Below, piece after piece: positions 8,596 to 17,130 of a DNA stretch of 64,000 nucleotides (its first letter is position 1; each line of letters opens with the position of its first letter). The DNA is from Aurantiacibacter gangjinensis (GTDB lineage Bacteria > Pseudomonadota > Alphaproteobacteria > Sphingomonadales > Sphingomonadaceae), in the NCBI RefSeq assembly GCF_001886695.1, contig NZ_CP018097.1:1-64000 (forward strand). The letters are read 5' to 3'. The position numbers were made by a program, and so were the translations under genes. The notes under the pieces are model-generated. The model ran no database searches and was not told the origin of the DNA. It saw only the letters and a list, made by a program, of their open reading frames with translations.

Positions 8596-10911
8596 ATGCT
8601 CCGCCGCTTCCCCTCGGTCCGCGTATCCACGCCCGGATTGGCCTGCGCCATGCTGTGCGCATCGCCCGCACTGGCGCAGGAAGGCGCCGGACCCGGCGTC
8701 GAGATGGCGCAGGAAGAAGGCGGCATTTTCGATCCTGAAGATGCGGGTGTGGAGCTGCCCGATATTTCGGAAAGCCCCTTCGCGCAGGTTCCCGATGGCG
8801 AGGGCCCGCGCGAGATCGGCTTCGAGGCGAACGAGCTTCGCTATGACGAGACGACCGATACTGTCACCGCATCAGGCGACGTCATCCTGCGTTCCGGCGA
8901 CCAATCGGTGCGCGCCAACGAAGTCGTCTGGAACCGCCTGACCGGCGAGATCGTCGCCGCCGGCGCGATCCGCCTAGTGGACGAGAACGGCAACCAGCTT
9001 TTCACCGACCGCCTCGTGCTGACGGACGAGCTGGAAGCGGGCGCGATGACGAACCTCCTTCTCGCTTTCCGGCAGGGTGGCAGGCTGGCGGCGGAACAGG
9101 CATCGCGCGCCGAGAATGGCGACATAGAGTTGAACCGCGCCGCCTATTCCAGCTGCGCCGTGGTCGATCCGGATGGCTGCGACCGCTCGCCCAGCTGGCG
9201 GGTCACGGCAGAGCGGGTCTATTACGATCAGGATACGCAGCGCATCCGCTTTCGCGACGCCTATCTCGAATTGTTCGGTGCACGCATCCTTCCCCTGCCC
9301 GGCCTGACGGTTCGCGCGGACGGATCGGCGGATTCGGGCTTTTTCATTCCGGACATCGCATTTACCGCTTCCAACGGTGTCGAAATATCGGACAGCTATT
9401 ACTGGCGCATCGCCGACAATCGCGACCTGACGGTAACGGGCTATCTCTATACCGATGCCGCGCCCATGGTGTCGGGCCAGTATCGCCAGCTTACTGGCAA
9501 CGGCGCATTTCAGGTGACCGGCTACGCGACCTACGGATCGCGCATTCCGCTGGGATCGACGACCGAAACATCGGAACAGGATTTTCGCGGCTATTTCTTC
9601 GCCAATGGCCGGTTCCAGCTGGACGAGCACTGGACCGCGCAAGGCTCTCTGCGCCTCGCATCGGATCGCACCTTCCTGCGCCGCTACGACATCACACGCG
9701 AAGACCGGTTGCGCTCCGTGGTGGAGCTGCAGCGGATCGACGACAATTCCTTCGTTTCCATCGCCGGTTGGGGCACGCAGGCGCTGCTGGTCAGCACGCC
9801 GCAGGGCGAGGTGCCGCTGGCCTTGCCGCTGATCGATGCGCGCTACCGGCTCGAAGATCCGCTGCTGGGCGGCACGGTGGAATTGCAAGCCAACACGCTC
9901 GCCATCACTCGCGCAGAGGGGCAGGACACGCGCCGTGCCTTTGCCGGGGCGCAATGGGATTTGCGCCGCATCACCGGCCTCGGGCAGGAAGTGACATTCA
10001 CCGCGCTTGTGCGCGGCGATGTCTATCATTCCGACGATAACCTGCTGACCAGCGTGCCTTCCTATCGCGGCGAAAGCGGCTGGCAGGCGCGGGGCGTCGC
10101 GACGGCGGCGGTGGATGTGAAATGGCCGCTTATCGGAGATTTCCTTGGCGGAACGCAGATCCTCACGCCGCGCGTTCAGCTGGTCGCCTCACCCGATATC
10201 GAGAACCTCGACATCCCGAACGAAGATGCGCGCGCCATCGACCTTGAGGATTCGAACCTCTTCGCGCTCAATCGCTTCCCCGGCTATGACCGCGTGGAGG
10301 ACGGGGTGCGCGTCACATACGGCGCGGACTGGCAGGCCAACTTCCCCGGATGGCGGCTGCACACCACCATCGGGCAATCCTATCGCCTGACAGACGCGTT
10401 CGACATTTTCCCCGACGGCACGGGCCTCAACGAACAATTCAGCGATTTTGTGGGACGCACGGAGGTTCGTTATCAGGATTTCCTAAAATTCACCCACCGC
10501 TACCGCCTCGACAAGGACAGTCTCTCCGTTCGCCGCAACGAGATCGACGCGACCGTCGGCTCCGCGGAAACCTACGCGGAAATCGGCTATCTGCGGCTGG
10601 ACCGCGACATTCCTTTCGACCTCGAAGACTTGCAGGACCGAGAGGAATTGCGCGTCGCGGGCCGCTTTGCTTTCGCGGGTTACTGGTCGATCTTCGGCTC
10701 TGCCGTCGTCAACCTGACCGACCGGGAAGAAGACCCAACCTTTACGTCCGACGGGTTTGAGCCGCTGCGCACGCGCCTAGGCATCGCCTATGCCGACGAC
10801 TGCCTCGAATTCGGTTTCACATGGCGGCGCGATTTCATCGAATTGGCCGATGCGCAAAGCGGCAGCAGTTTCCGCCTGTATTTCAGCTTGCGTAATCTCG
10901 GCTTCAATTAG
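8596..10911 (+). CDS. lptD: LPS assembly outer-membrane protein LptD
   Basis: LptD is the outer-membrane barrel that inserts lipopolysaccharide with LptE. The 771-residue product begins with a signal peptide (MLRRFPSVRVSTPG... ending ASPALAQ), then an OstA/LptA-like domain (GFEANELRYDETTDTVTASG through about residue 180), then a long beta-rich barrel ending in YFSLRNLGFN. Cysteines in SSCAVVDPDGC and a late DDC could form the inter-domain disulfides known in the family. An upstream frame to 8350 runs antisense through pepA and is not used. It is followed by surA, pdxA and rsmA in the same order as in E. coli. Confidence 0.94.
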   Translation: MLRRFPSVRVSTPGLACAMLCASPALAQEGAGPGVEMAQEEGGIFDPEDAGVELPDISESPFAQVPDGEGPREIGFEANELRYDETTDTVTASGDVILRSGDQSVRANEVVWNRLTGEIVAAGAIRLVDENGNQLFTDRLVLTDELEAGAMTNLLLAFRQGGRLAAEQASRAENGDIELNRAAYSSCAVVDPDGCDRSPSWRVTAERVYYDQDTQRIRFRDAYLELFGARILPLPGLTVRADGSADSGFFIPDIAFTASNGVEISDSYYWRIADNRDLTVTGYLYTDAAPMVSGQYRQLTGNGAFQVTGYATYGSRIPLGSTTETSEQDFRGYFFANGRFQLDEHWTAQGSLRLASDRTFLRRYDITREDRLRSVVELQRIDDNSFVSIAGWGTQALLVSTPQGEVPLALPLIDARYRLEDPLLGGTVELQANTLAITRAEGQDTRRAFAGAQWDLRRITGLGQEVTFTALVRGDVYHSDDNLLTSVPSYRGESGWQARGVATAAVDVKWPLIGDFLGGTQILTPRVQLVASPDIENLDIPNEDARAIDLEDSNLFALNRFPGYDRVEDGVRVTYGADWQANFPGWRLHTTIGQSYRLTDAFDIFPDGTGLNEQFSDFVGRTEVRYQDFLKFTHRYRLDKDSLSVRRNEIDATVGSAETYAEIGYLRLDRDIPFDLEDLQDREELRVAGRFAFAGYWSIFGSAVVNLTDREEDPTFTSDGFEPLRTRLGIAYADDCLEFGFTWRRDFIELADAQSGSSFRLYFSLRNLGFN

Positions 10912-11007
10912 GGCGTTGCAAGCCTGTCGATAGCTGCATTGGCACGCGCGCAGCTTTTGGCTAGGACGCTTGGCCTGCGGCGCGCGGCTCAGCTATTGTT
11001 CAGCCGT

Positions 11008-11024
11008 GCCCGCCCAAGGCGGGC
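11008..11024 (+). terminator. GC hairpin between lptD and surA
   Basis: GCCCGC and GCGGGC pair around a CAAG loop, followed by CCGTATTTGG. The T tract is weak, so termination would be partial; it may be an mRNA processing or attenuation element in the 164 bp gap before surA. Confidence 0.35.
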
Positions 11025-11075
11025 CCGTATTTGGACGCCGATGCGGCGCCAACAGACAAAACAAGGGTATATTGA

Positions 11076-12431
11076 ATGTCGCTTGCGACCACATTGACGA
11101 AACTTGCAACGCCAACCGCGCTCGCCTTTGCGATGCTGGCCGCGCCTGCCCAGGCTCAGGGTGTCCAGGCCGCAGGCTCGGACGCGTTCAACCTGCCCGA
11201 AGACGTTACTTTCATCTCGGGCAACAACAACCCGAATGTCCGCCGCGCCACCGCCCGCGTAAACGGCAATATCATCACCGGCACCGATATCGACCAGCGT
11301 CTGGCGCTGATCATGTCGACCCAGGGCGAAGTCGAATACAGCGAAGCGCAATTGCAGGAACTGCGCCTGCAGGTGTTGCGCAATCTGATCGACGAGACGC
11401 TGCAGGTGCAGGAAGCCTCCATCCAGGACATGGCCGTCACCAATGAAGAGGTGGATTCGGCCTACGAAAACTTCGCCGTCAACGGGCGCGGCATGACCGT
11501 GCCGGAGTTGGATGCCTATCTCACCTCGATCGGATCGAGCCCGCGCTCCATCAAGCGCCAGATTATGGGCGAGCTGGCTTGGGATCGCTTGCTCCAGCGC
11601 AATATCTACCCGTTCGTCAGCGTGTCCGCCGAGGAAGTGCGCGAGGTGCATGAACGGATCGTAGAGGCGACCGGCACCACCGAATATCGGTTGGGCGAGA
11701 TTTTCCTCTCGGCCAATCCGACCAATCGCGATCAGGTTGCGGCGAACGCCCAGCAGATCGTGCAGCAATTGCGACAGGGCGGCAGCTTCGTTGCGTACGC
11801 CCGGCAATATTCCGAAGCGTCTACCCGCATCGTCGGCGGCGACCTCGGCTGGATCCGTCTGGAGCAGTTGCAGCAGCCCACTCTGGAGGCTGCAGCCCAG
11901 CAGATGACGCCGGGCCAGCTTGTCGGCCCGCTGGAAATACCGGGCGGCTTTTCGATCCTGCTGATGATCGACCAGCGCCAGATCGGCATGGCCGACCCGC
12001 GCGATGCGGTGCTCAGCCTGAAGCAGATCAGCATCGGCTTCGAGCCGGGCATGACGCCCGAAGCCGCCGAAGCGCGTGCTGCCGAATTCATCGAAGTGGT
12101 GAACAGCATGAGCGGTTGCGGCGATGCGAACCAACGTGCCGCCGCCATCGGCGCCCAGGTGGTCGATAACGACCAGATCCCCGTCCGCCAGCTTCCCGAA
12201 GCGTTGCAAACGCCTCTTCTGCAGCTCAGCCTCGGCCAGACGACACCGCCATTCGGCGACCTGACCGAAGGCGTGCGGGTGCTGATGCTGTGCGGCCGTG
12301 ACGATCCGGAACAGACCAGCGGCCCGACCATCGCCGAGATCGAAAACAGCATCGAAAGCGACCGCGTAAACCGCCGTGCCCAGCGCTATCTGCGCGATTT
12401 GCGGCGCGATGCGGTGATCGAATACAACTGA
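11076..12431 (+). CDS. surA: periplasmic peptidyl-prolyl isomerase/chaperone SurA
   Basis: SurA helps outer-membrane proteins, including LptD, cross the periplasm. The protein (451 residues) has a signal peptide ending APAQAQ near residue 28, a SurA N-domain (RVNGNIITGTDIDQRLALI, helical to about 180) and a parvulin domain at about 202-305 (GEIFLS..., GGDLGWI, LVGPLEIPGGFSIL). The segment after 305 looks like a second, degenerate parvulin unit with a Cys pair rather than a clear active domain. ATG 11076 follows directly on a 5' leader. The operon order lptD-surA-pdxA-rsmA strongly supports the assignment. Confidence 0.92.
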   Translation: MSLATTLTKLATPTALAFAMLAAPAQAQGVQAAGSDAFNLPEDVTFISGNNNPNVRRATARVNGNIITGTDIDQRLALIMSTQGEVEYSEAQLQELRLQVLRNLIDETLQVQEASIQDMAVTNEEVDSAYENFAVNGRGMTVPELDAYLTSIGSSPRSIKRQIMGELAWDRLLQRNIYPFVSVSAEEVREVHERIVEATGTTEYRLGEIFLSANPTNRDQVAANAQQIVQQLRQGGSFVAYARQYSEASTRIVGGDLGWIRLEQLQQPTLEAAAQQMTPGQLVGPLEIPGGFSILLMIDQRQIGMADPRDAVLSLKQISIGFEPGMTPEAAEARAAEFIEVVNSMSGCGDANQRAAAIGAQVVDNDQIPVRQLPEALQTPLLQLSLGQTTPPFGDLTEGVRVLMLCGRDDPEQTSGPTIAEIENSIESDRVNRRAQRYLRDLRRDAVIEYN

Positions 12432-12436
12432 GCCGA

Positions 12437-13447
12437 ATGACCTCCACTCTGCCGCTTGCCGTGTCTATCGGCGACCCGGCAGGGGTCGGTCCCGAACTGA
12501 TCGCCCGCATTTATGCGGAGCGTAAGCAGCTGAGCCTACCACCCTTCGCGGTATGCGGTGGCGCTGCCGTGCTGACTGCCGCTGCCGAAAAGATCGGCTT
12601 GCCTTTCCAGACCGAGCGCATCGCCGATCCGCGCGAGGCGCAAAAGGTCTTCGCAGGCGCGCTGCCCGTGATCGGTACTTTCGATGGCGAGTATACGCCA
12701 GGAACCCCCACAACGGCAGGCGCGCAGCTTTCGCTGGATTCCCTGCATTATGCGATAGCGCTTGCCACCGGCACTCGCGCATCCGGGCTGGTGACGGCAC
12801 CTGTCGCGAAGTCGGCCATCGCCGCCATCGACCCCGGCTTTATCGGCCAGACCGAGCGGCTGGCCGAGGCGTGCGACTTGCCACATGAGGCATCCGTCAT
12901 GATGCTGGCAGGGCCGTCGCTGAAAACCGTACCGATGACGGTGCATTGCGCGCTGGCGGATGTATCCGGCCTGCTGACGCGCGACCTGATCGTGGATCGC
13001 ACCCGCATCGTCGCGCGGGCCATGCGCACGGACTATGGCATCGCTCACCCGCGCATTGCGCTCGCCGGGCTCAATCCGCATGCCGGGGAGGATGGCCGCA
13101 TGGGCCGCGAAGAGATCGACATCATCGCGCCGGCCATCGCCGCCCTGCGCACCGAAGGTATCGACGCGACCGGCCCGCATCCCGCCGACACGCTTTTCGC
13201 CACTCACAAGCGCGGCAGCTATGACGTCGCCATCGCCATGTATCACGATCAAGCGCTGGTGCCGCTGAAAGCGCTCGAATTTGACGAGGGGGTGAACGTC
13301 ACGCTCGGCCTGCCCATCGTGCGCACGTCGCCCGATCATGGCACGGCCTTCGATATCGCCGGACAGGGCATTGCGCGCGCCAATGCAATGATTGCCGCCA
13401 TCCGCATGGCCGGCGAGATCGCGGCGCGGCGGGCCCAGACGTCGTGA
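12437..13447 (+). CDS. pdxA: 4-hydroxythreonine-4-phosphate dehydrogenase
   Basis: PdxA oxidises 4-phosphohydroxy-threonine in pyridoxal-phosphate synthesis. The 336-residue protein shows SIGDPAGVGPELI at the start, LNPHAGEDG, and the metal-binding MYHDQALVPLK segment with GTAFDIAGQG near the end. ATG 12437 lies 5 bp after surA, and the TGA stop overlaps the rsmA GTG in GTGA, so the two are coupled. Confidence 0.96.
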   Translation: MTSTLPLAVSIGDPAGVGPELIARIYAERKQLSLPPFAVCGGAAVLTAAAEKIGLPFQTERIADPREAQKVFAGALPVIGTFDGEYTPGTPTTAGAQLSLDSLHYAIALATGTRASGLVTAPVAKSAIAAIDPGFIGQTERLAEACDLPHEASVMMLAGPSLKTVPMTVHCALADVSGLLTRDLIVDRTRIVARAMRTDYGIAHPRIALAGLNPHAGEDGRMGREEIDIIAPAIAALRTEGIDATGPHPADTLFATHKRGSYDVAIAMYHDQALVPLKALEFDEGVNVTLGLPIVRTSPDHGTAFDIAGQGIARANAMIAAIRMAGEIAARRAQTS

Positions 13448-14262
13448 GCTTGCCCCCTTTACGCGAAGTCATCGCGGCGCACGGCCTTTCCGCCAGCAAG
13501 GCGTTGGGGCAGAATTTCCTTTTTGACGAGCAATTGCTGGACCGGATCGCCGCAATCCCCGCCTCTCTCGACGACAAGGCGGTCTTGGAAATCGGGCCCG
13601 GACCCGGCGGCCTGACGCGCGCCTTGCTGCGCGCCGGAGCCCGCGTGACGGCCATCGAACGCGACAGCCGCTGCATCCCGGCGCTCGCCGAAGTGCAGGA
13701 GGCTTTCCCGAACCAGCTTCGCGTGGTCGAAGAGGATGCGCTCGCCATCGATCACGGCGCGCTGATGGGCGAGCCTTTCGCCGTGGTGGCGAACCTGCCC
13801 TACAATATCGGCACACTCCTGTTCACACGCTGGATGGAGGCAGACGCTTGGCCGCCGCAATGGACCAGCCTCACGCTGATGTTTCAGCAAGAAGTCGCCC
13901 AGCGCATCGTCGCCAAGCCGGGAAGCAGCGCCTATGGCAGGCTCGCCGTGCTGGCACAGTGGCGCAGCACCCCGCGCCTTGCCATGAAAGTGCATCGCAG
14001 CGCCTTCACCCCGCCGCCCAAGGTGATGAGTGCGATCATCCATGTCGAGCCGAATTCGGCGCCCGAAGGCGTGTCGCAAAAGGTGCTGTCGCGCCTGACC
14101 GAAGCCGCATTCGGCCAGCGCCGCAAGATGCTGCGGCAAAGCCTGAAGGGTCTGGACGGTGCCCTGGACGCGCTCGCCGCTTGCAATATCGACCCGACGC
14201 GCCGCGCCGAGACTCTGAGCGTCGCGGACTACGTCGACGTCGCGCGGGTGCTCACAAAATGA
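13444..14262 (+). CDS. rsmA: 16S rRNA dimethyladenosine transferase
   Basis: RsmA (KsgA) dimethylates two adjacent adenosines near the 3' end of 16S rRNA. Motifs are KALGQNFLFDEQLLDRI at the N-terminus, the SAM loop EIGPGPGGLTRALL, and the catalytic NLPYNIGT. The protein is 272 residues. The GTG start overlaps the pdxA stop by 4 bp. Its 3' end overlaps the convergent PilZ gene by 11 bp. Confidence 0.96.
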   Translation: MSLPPLREVIAAHGLSASKALGQNFLFDEQLLDRIAAIPASLDDKAVLEIGPGPGGLTRALLRAGARVTAIERDSRCIPALAEVQEAFPNQLRVVEEDALAIDHGALMGEPFAVVANLPYNIGTLLFTRWMEADAWPPQWTSLTLMFQQEVAQRIVAKPGSSAYGRLAVLAQWRSTPRLAMKVHRSAFTPPPKVMSAIIHVEPNSAPEGVSQKVLSRLTEAAFGQRRKMLRQSLKGLDGALDALAACNIDPTRRAETLSVADYVDVARVLTK

Positions 14263-14671
14263 AGAAATTGGCGATCAGGTAGGCGGCAGCCAAGGCGCAG
14301 ATGCCAAGCACGGCATAGGCGGTAAGCGCGTTCTGGTTTTCACCCTCTGCGGAAGGCGCAGCGACAGGGGCACTTTTCCGCCGGGGTTTGCGCGCGCTGC
14401 CGAAAAGGCTGTGCACGTCGAGCCTTTCGCGAAGCCGCACGCCGAACTCGCGTCCGCGCACCCAGCGCACCTGGCCTGCCACTTCCTGCGAGGGGAGAAG
14501 AATTGTGATGAACTCGCCGCGCTCAGGCGGATTTTCCATGTTGCCCAGCAGTCCGCGTTCCGAAACGTCAGAGATGCTTGCCTCGCGCGTGCCTTGCGCG
14601 TCGGCGACGGACGCACGCAGCATCACGTTTGAACGCTGGTCCTTCCTGTCCGTCTGCGCTGCGCCTGGCAT
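14252..14671 (-). CDS. PilZ-domain protein with C-terminal membrane helix
   Basis: The 139-residue protein has a PilZ-like core: a basic start with RSNVMLRASV, the D-x-S-x-x-G-type ISDVSERGLLG, then FITILLPSQEVAGQVRWVRGREFGVRL. PilZ domains commonly bind cyclic-di-GMP. The canonical RxxxR is not cleanly seen (only separated R residues precede NVMLR), so binding is uncertain. A single transmembrane helix (about 119-138) closes the protein, so the PilZ part would face the cytoplasm. It converges with rsmA. Confidence 0.75.
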   Translation of the reverse strand: MPGAAQTDRKDQRSNVMLRASVADAQGTREASISDVSERGLLGNMENPPERGEFITILLPSQEVAGQVRWVRGREFGVRLRERLDVHSLFGSARKPRRKSAPVAAPSAEGENQNALTAYAVLGICALAAAYLIANFFIL

Positions 14672-14795
14672 GGTGTGTCCTGTCGTCGTCTCACTAATCG
14701 GCTTCGCTTAGCTGAATTCCCTTAGCGGCGGGTAAAGGCTTCACCACAGCTTGCTGCATTTGACAGGCGCGCCATGCGGCGTAAGGCCTTGCGGC

Positions 14796-16007
14796 ATGAC
14801 AGCACTTTCGCCAGCCGAACGGAACCTGACCCAGCATATCGACCAGCAACGCATGTTATCGCGAACGCAGGACTGGGTCGCGATCAATTCCGGAACGGAA
14901 AATCTGGATGGCCTCGCCCGCATGGCAGACGCGCTGGCCGATGCCTTTTCCGCGCTGCCCGGTGACGTGACGCTGCACGATCCCGCGCCGGTCACCGTCG
15001 TCAATGCCGAAGGGTATGAGGTTGAAAAGCCCCATGGCCGCCACCTCGTGCTGTCGGTGCGCCCCGATGCCGAGCGCCGCCTGCTGCTGACAGGCCATAT
15101 GGACACGGTCTTCCCGGTCGATCACCCCTTTCAGAGCCAGAAATGGCTGGACGACGATGTGCTGAACGGCCCCGGCACGGCGGATATGAAAGGCGGTATC
15201 GCGATCATCGCAGAAGCATTGATGGCGCTGGAAAAAAGCAAGGATTCCAGCCGGATCGGCTACGATGTGATGATCAATTCCGATGAGGAAACCGGCTCGC
15301 TCGCTTCTGCGGCGCTGATCGACGAGTTGGCACGCGGCAAATATGCTGCGCTGACTTACGAGCCGAGCGCCCTGCCCGACGGCACGCTGGCGCATGCGCG
15401 CGGCGGCAGCGGCAATTACACGCTGACTTTCACGGGCAAAAGCGCCCATGCCGGTCGCAATCCGCAGGATGGCCGAAATGCGATTGTGGCCGCGGCAGAT
15501 GCCGCCGTGCGGCTGAAGGAATTGCAGCACGCGGACCTGCCGATCAATCCGGCGAAGATCGATGGCGGCGCGGCCAACAACGTGGTGCCCGATCATGCCG
15601 TGCTACGCTTCAACATTCGCCCGAAAACGACCGACGCCGCCGAGCAATTCGAGCGGGAACTCACGCGGCTGATTGCCGACCTCGGCACCGATCATGATTT
15701 GTCCGTCGCACTGCATGGCGGCATTTCGCGCCCGCCCAAGCCGGTGGACGAACGCGCGCAGAAACTGTTCGACCTGGTTCGCGATAGCGGCGCGGCGCTG
15801 GGCCACACAATTGGCTGGCAGAGCACGGGCGGCGTGTGCGATGGCAACAACATCGCGGCGAACCATGTGCCGGTCGTGGATACGATGGGCGTGCGCGGCG
15901 GCAAGATCCATTCGCCGGACGAGTTCATGATCGCCCCGTCGCTCACCGAACGCGCGCAGCTTTCGGCCATCGTCATGCACCGCCTCGCCACCGGAGAAAA
16001 TCTGTGA
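14796..16007 (+). CDS. M20 metallohydrolase (ArgE/DapE/CPG2-like) coupled to astA
   Basis: This 403-residue enzyme has the full M20 dimetal site: LTGHMDTVFP (first His and Asp), GPGTADMKGGI (bridging Asp), NSDEETGS (catalytic and metal Glu), ALTYEPSAL and a late HSPDEFM His. The dimerisation domain contains GKSAHAGRNPQDGRNAI, as in carboxypeptidase G2 and its relatives, which cleave N-acyl-glutamates. ATG 14796 is favoured over an upstream ATG at 14751. The stop overlaps the astA GTG in GTGA, so the two are translated together. Inference: it may hydrolyse N-succinylglutamate, taking the place of the M14 enzyme AstE; M20 peptidase function generally is the fallback. Confidence 0.87.
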   Translation: MTALSPAERNLTQHIDQQRMLSRTQDWVAINSGTENLDGLARMADALADAFSALPGDVTLHDPAPVTVVNAEGYEVEKPHGRHLVLSVRPDAERRLLLTGHMDTVFPVDHPFQSQKWLDDDVLNGPGTADMKGGIAIIAEALMALEKSKDSSRIGYDVMINSDEETGSLASAALIDELARGKYAALTYEPSALPDGTLAHARGGSGNYTLTFTGKSAHAGRNPQDGRNAIVAAADAAVRLKELQHADLPINPAKIDGGAANNVVPDHAVLRFNIRPKTTDAAEQFERELTRLIADLGTDHDLSVALHGGISRPPKPVDERAQKLFDLVRDSGAALGHTIGWQSTGGVCDGNNIAANHVPVVDTMGVRGGKIHSPDEFMIAPSLTERAQLSAIVMHRLATGENL

Positions 16008-17017
16008 GTTTCGTCATCCGTCCGGCGCTGGCCGATGACCTGCAGCACCTTTACGAAATGGCAAAACTGACGGGCGGTGGCTTTACCAATCTCCCCCCCG
16101 ATCGCGCCTCGTTGACAGGCAAGTTGGAAGGGTCGAACGCCGCCTTTTCGCGCCAAGGCGACGACATCCAGCCCGAAACCTTCGTGCTGGCGCTGGAAAA
16201 TACCGAAACCCGCGATGTGCGCGGTACCTGCCAGGTTTTTACCGCCGTCGGTCGGCAATATCCGTTCTATTCCTACCGCATCAATACGCTGACCCAGTAT
16301 TCACAGGAGCTGGACCGCACGGTGACGGCAGAGCTTCTCAGCCTCGTCAACGATCTGGGCGGCACCAGCGAAGTGGGCGGCCTGTTTCTCCACCCCGGCG
16401 AACGCGCAGGCGGGCTCGGCCTGCTCTTGGCGCGCAGCCGCTATCTTTTCATCGCCGCCCATCGCGAGCGGTTCGGCGACCGTATTCTGGCAGAGCTGCG
16501 CGGCATTATCGACGAGCGCGGCGGATCGCCCTTTTGGGATGCCATCGGCGGCAAATTCTTCGGCATGAGCTTTCAGGAAGCGGACGAGTTCAACGCCATC
16601 AACGGCAACCAGTTTATCGCCGACCTGATGCCCAAGCACCCGGTCTATATCGCCATGCTGGGCGAGGAAGCGAAAAAGGTCATCGGCCTGCCCCACCCTA
16701 GCGGCCGCGCGGCCATGCGGATGCTGGAGAATGAAGGATTTTCCTATCAGGGCTATGTCGACATTTTCGATGGCGGCCCCACCATGCTGGCCGAAACCGA
16801 CAAGGTACGCTCCATCGCCGACGCGCATCGCGGCACGGTGTCGGACGCGGCTTTGGGCAAGGGCGAGAAGGCGCTGATCGCGGCGGGCCGCCTGAAAGAT
16901 TTCCGCTGTTGCTACGGCGCGCGGGAGATCGACAGCGAGGCTGTCCGGATTGACGCGCAAGCGGCGGAACTGCTGCGGATCGGCGAAGGCGAGACCGTGT
17001 GGAGTATCGCGCGGTAA
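16004..17017 (+). CDS. astA: arginine N-succinyltransferase
   Basis: AstA transfers succinyl from succinyl-CoA to arginine, the first step of the ammonia-producing AST route. The 337-residue protein begins SFVIRPALADDLQHLYEMAK and contains GGFTNLPPDR, VGGLFLHPGERAGGLGLLLARSRYLF, and WDAIGGKFFGMSFQEAD, all typical. GTG 16004 overlaps the upstream hydrolase stop. astB follows after a 113 bp gap holding a large inverted repeat. Confidence 0.95.
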   Translation: MSFVIRPALADDLQHLYEMAKLTGGGFTNLPPDRASLTGKLEGSNAAFSRQGDDIQPETFVLALENTETRDVRGTCQVFTAVGRQYPFYSYRINTLTQYSQELDRTVTAELLSLVNDLGGTSEVGGLFLHPGERAGGLGLLLARSRYLFIAAHRERFGDRILAELRGIIDERGGSPFWDAIGGKFFGMSFQEADEFNAINGNQFIADLMPKHPVYIAMLGEEAKKVIGLPHPSGRAAMRMLENEGFSYQGYVDIFDGGPTMLAETDKVRSIADAHRGTVSDAALGKGEKALIAAGRLKDFRCCYGAREIDSEAVRIDAQAAELLRIGEGETVWSIAR

Positions 17018-17027
17018 CACCAGAATG

Positions 17028-17118
17028 CCGCTCATCCTGAGCCTGTCGAAGGATCGCTTTTTCTTTAAGCGCGGCGCAAAAGAGAAGTACGACCCTTCGA
17101 CAGGCTCAGGGTGAGCGG
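17028..17118. repeat. 25 bp imperfect inverted repeat with 41 bp spacer
   Basis: Left arm 17028-17052 and right arm 17094-17118 are inverted copies differing at one base, with core CCTGAGCCTGTCGAAGG. The gap between astA and astB contains little else. Such CCTGAGCCTGTCGAAGG-core palindromes are familiar intergenic repeats in sphingomonad genomes (from memory); the unit may be a REP-like element or a transcript-stability structure. Confidence 0.85.
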
Positions 17119-17130
17119 AAAGACATTCGG

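Noticed and set aside
10939-10954. A second sigma-54-like site (TTGGCACG...CAGC) upstream of surA
   Set aside because: The -24 part is good and GG-N10-GC holds, but the -12 element is CAGC rather than TTGC and it sits more than 100 bp from the gene; chance match is likely.
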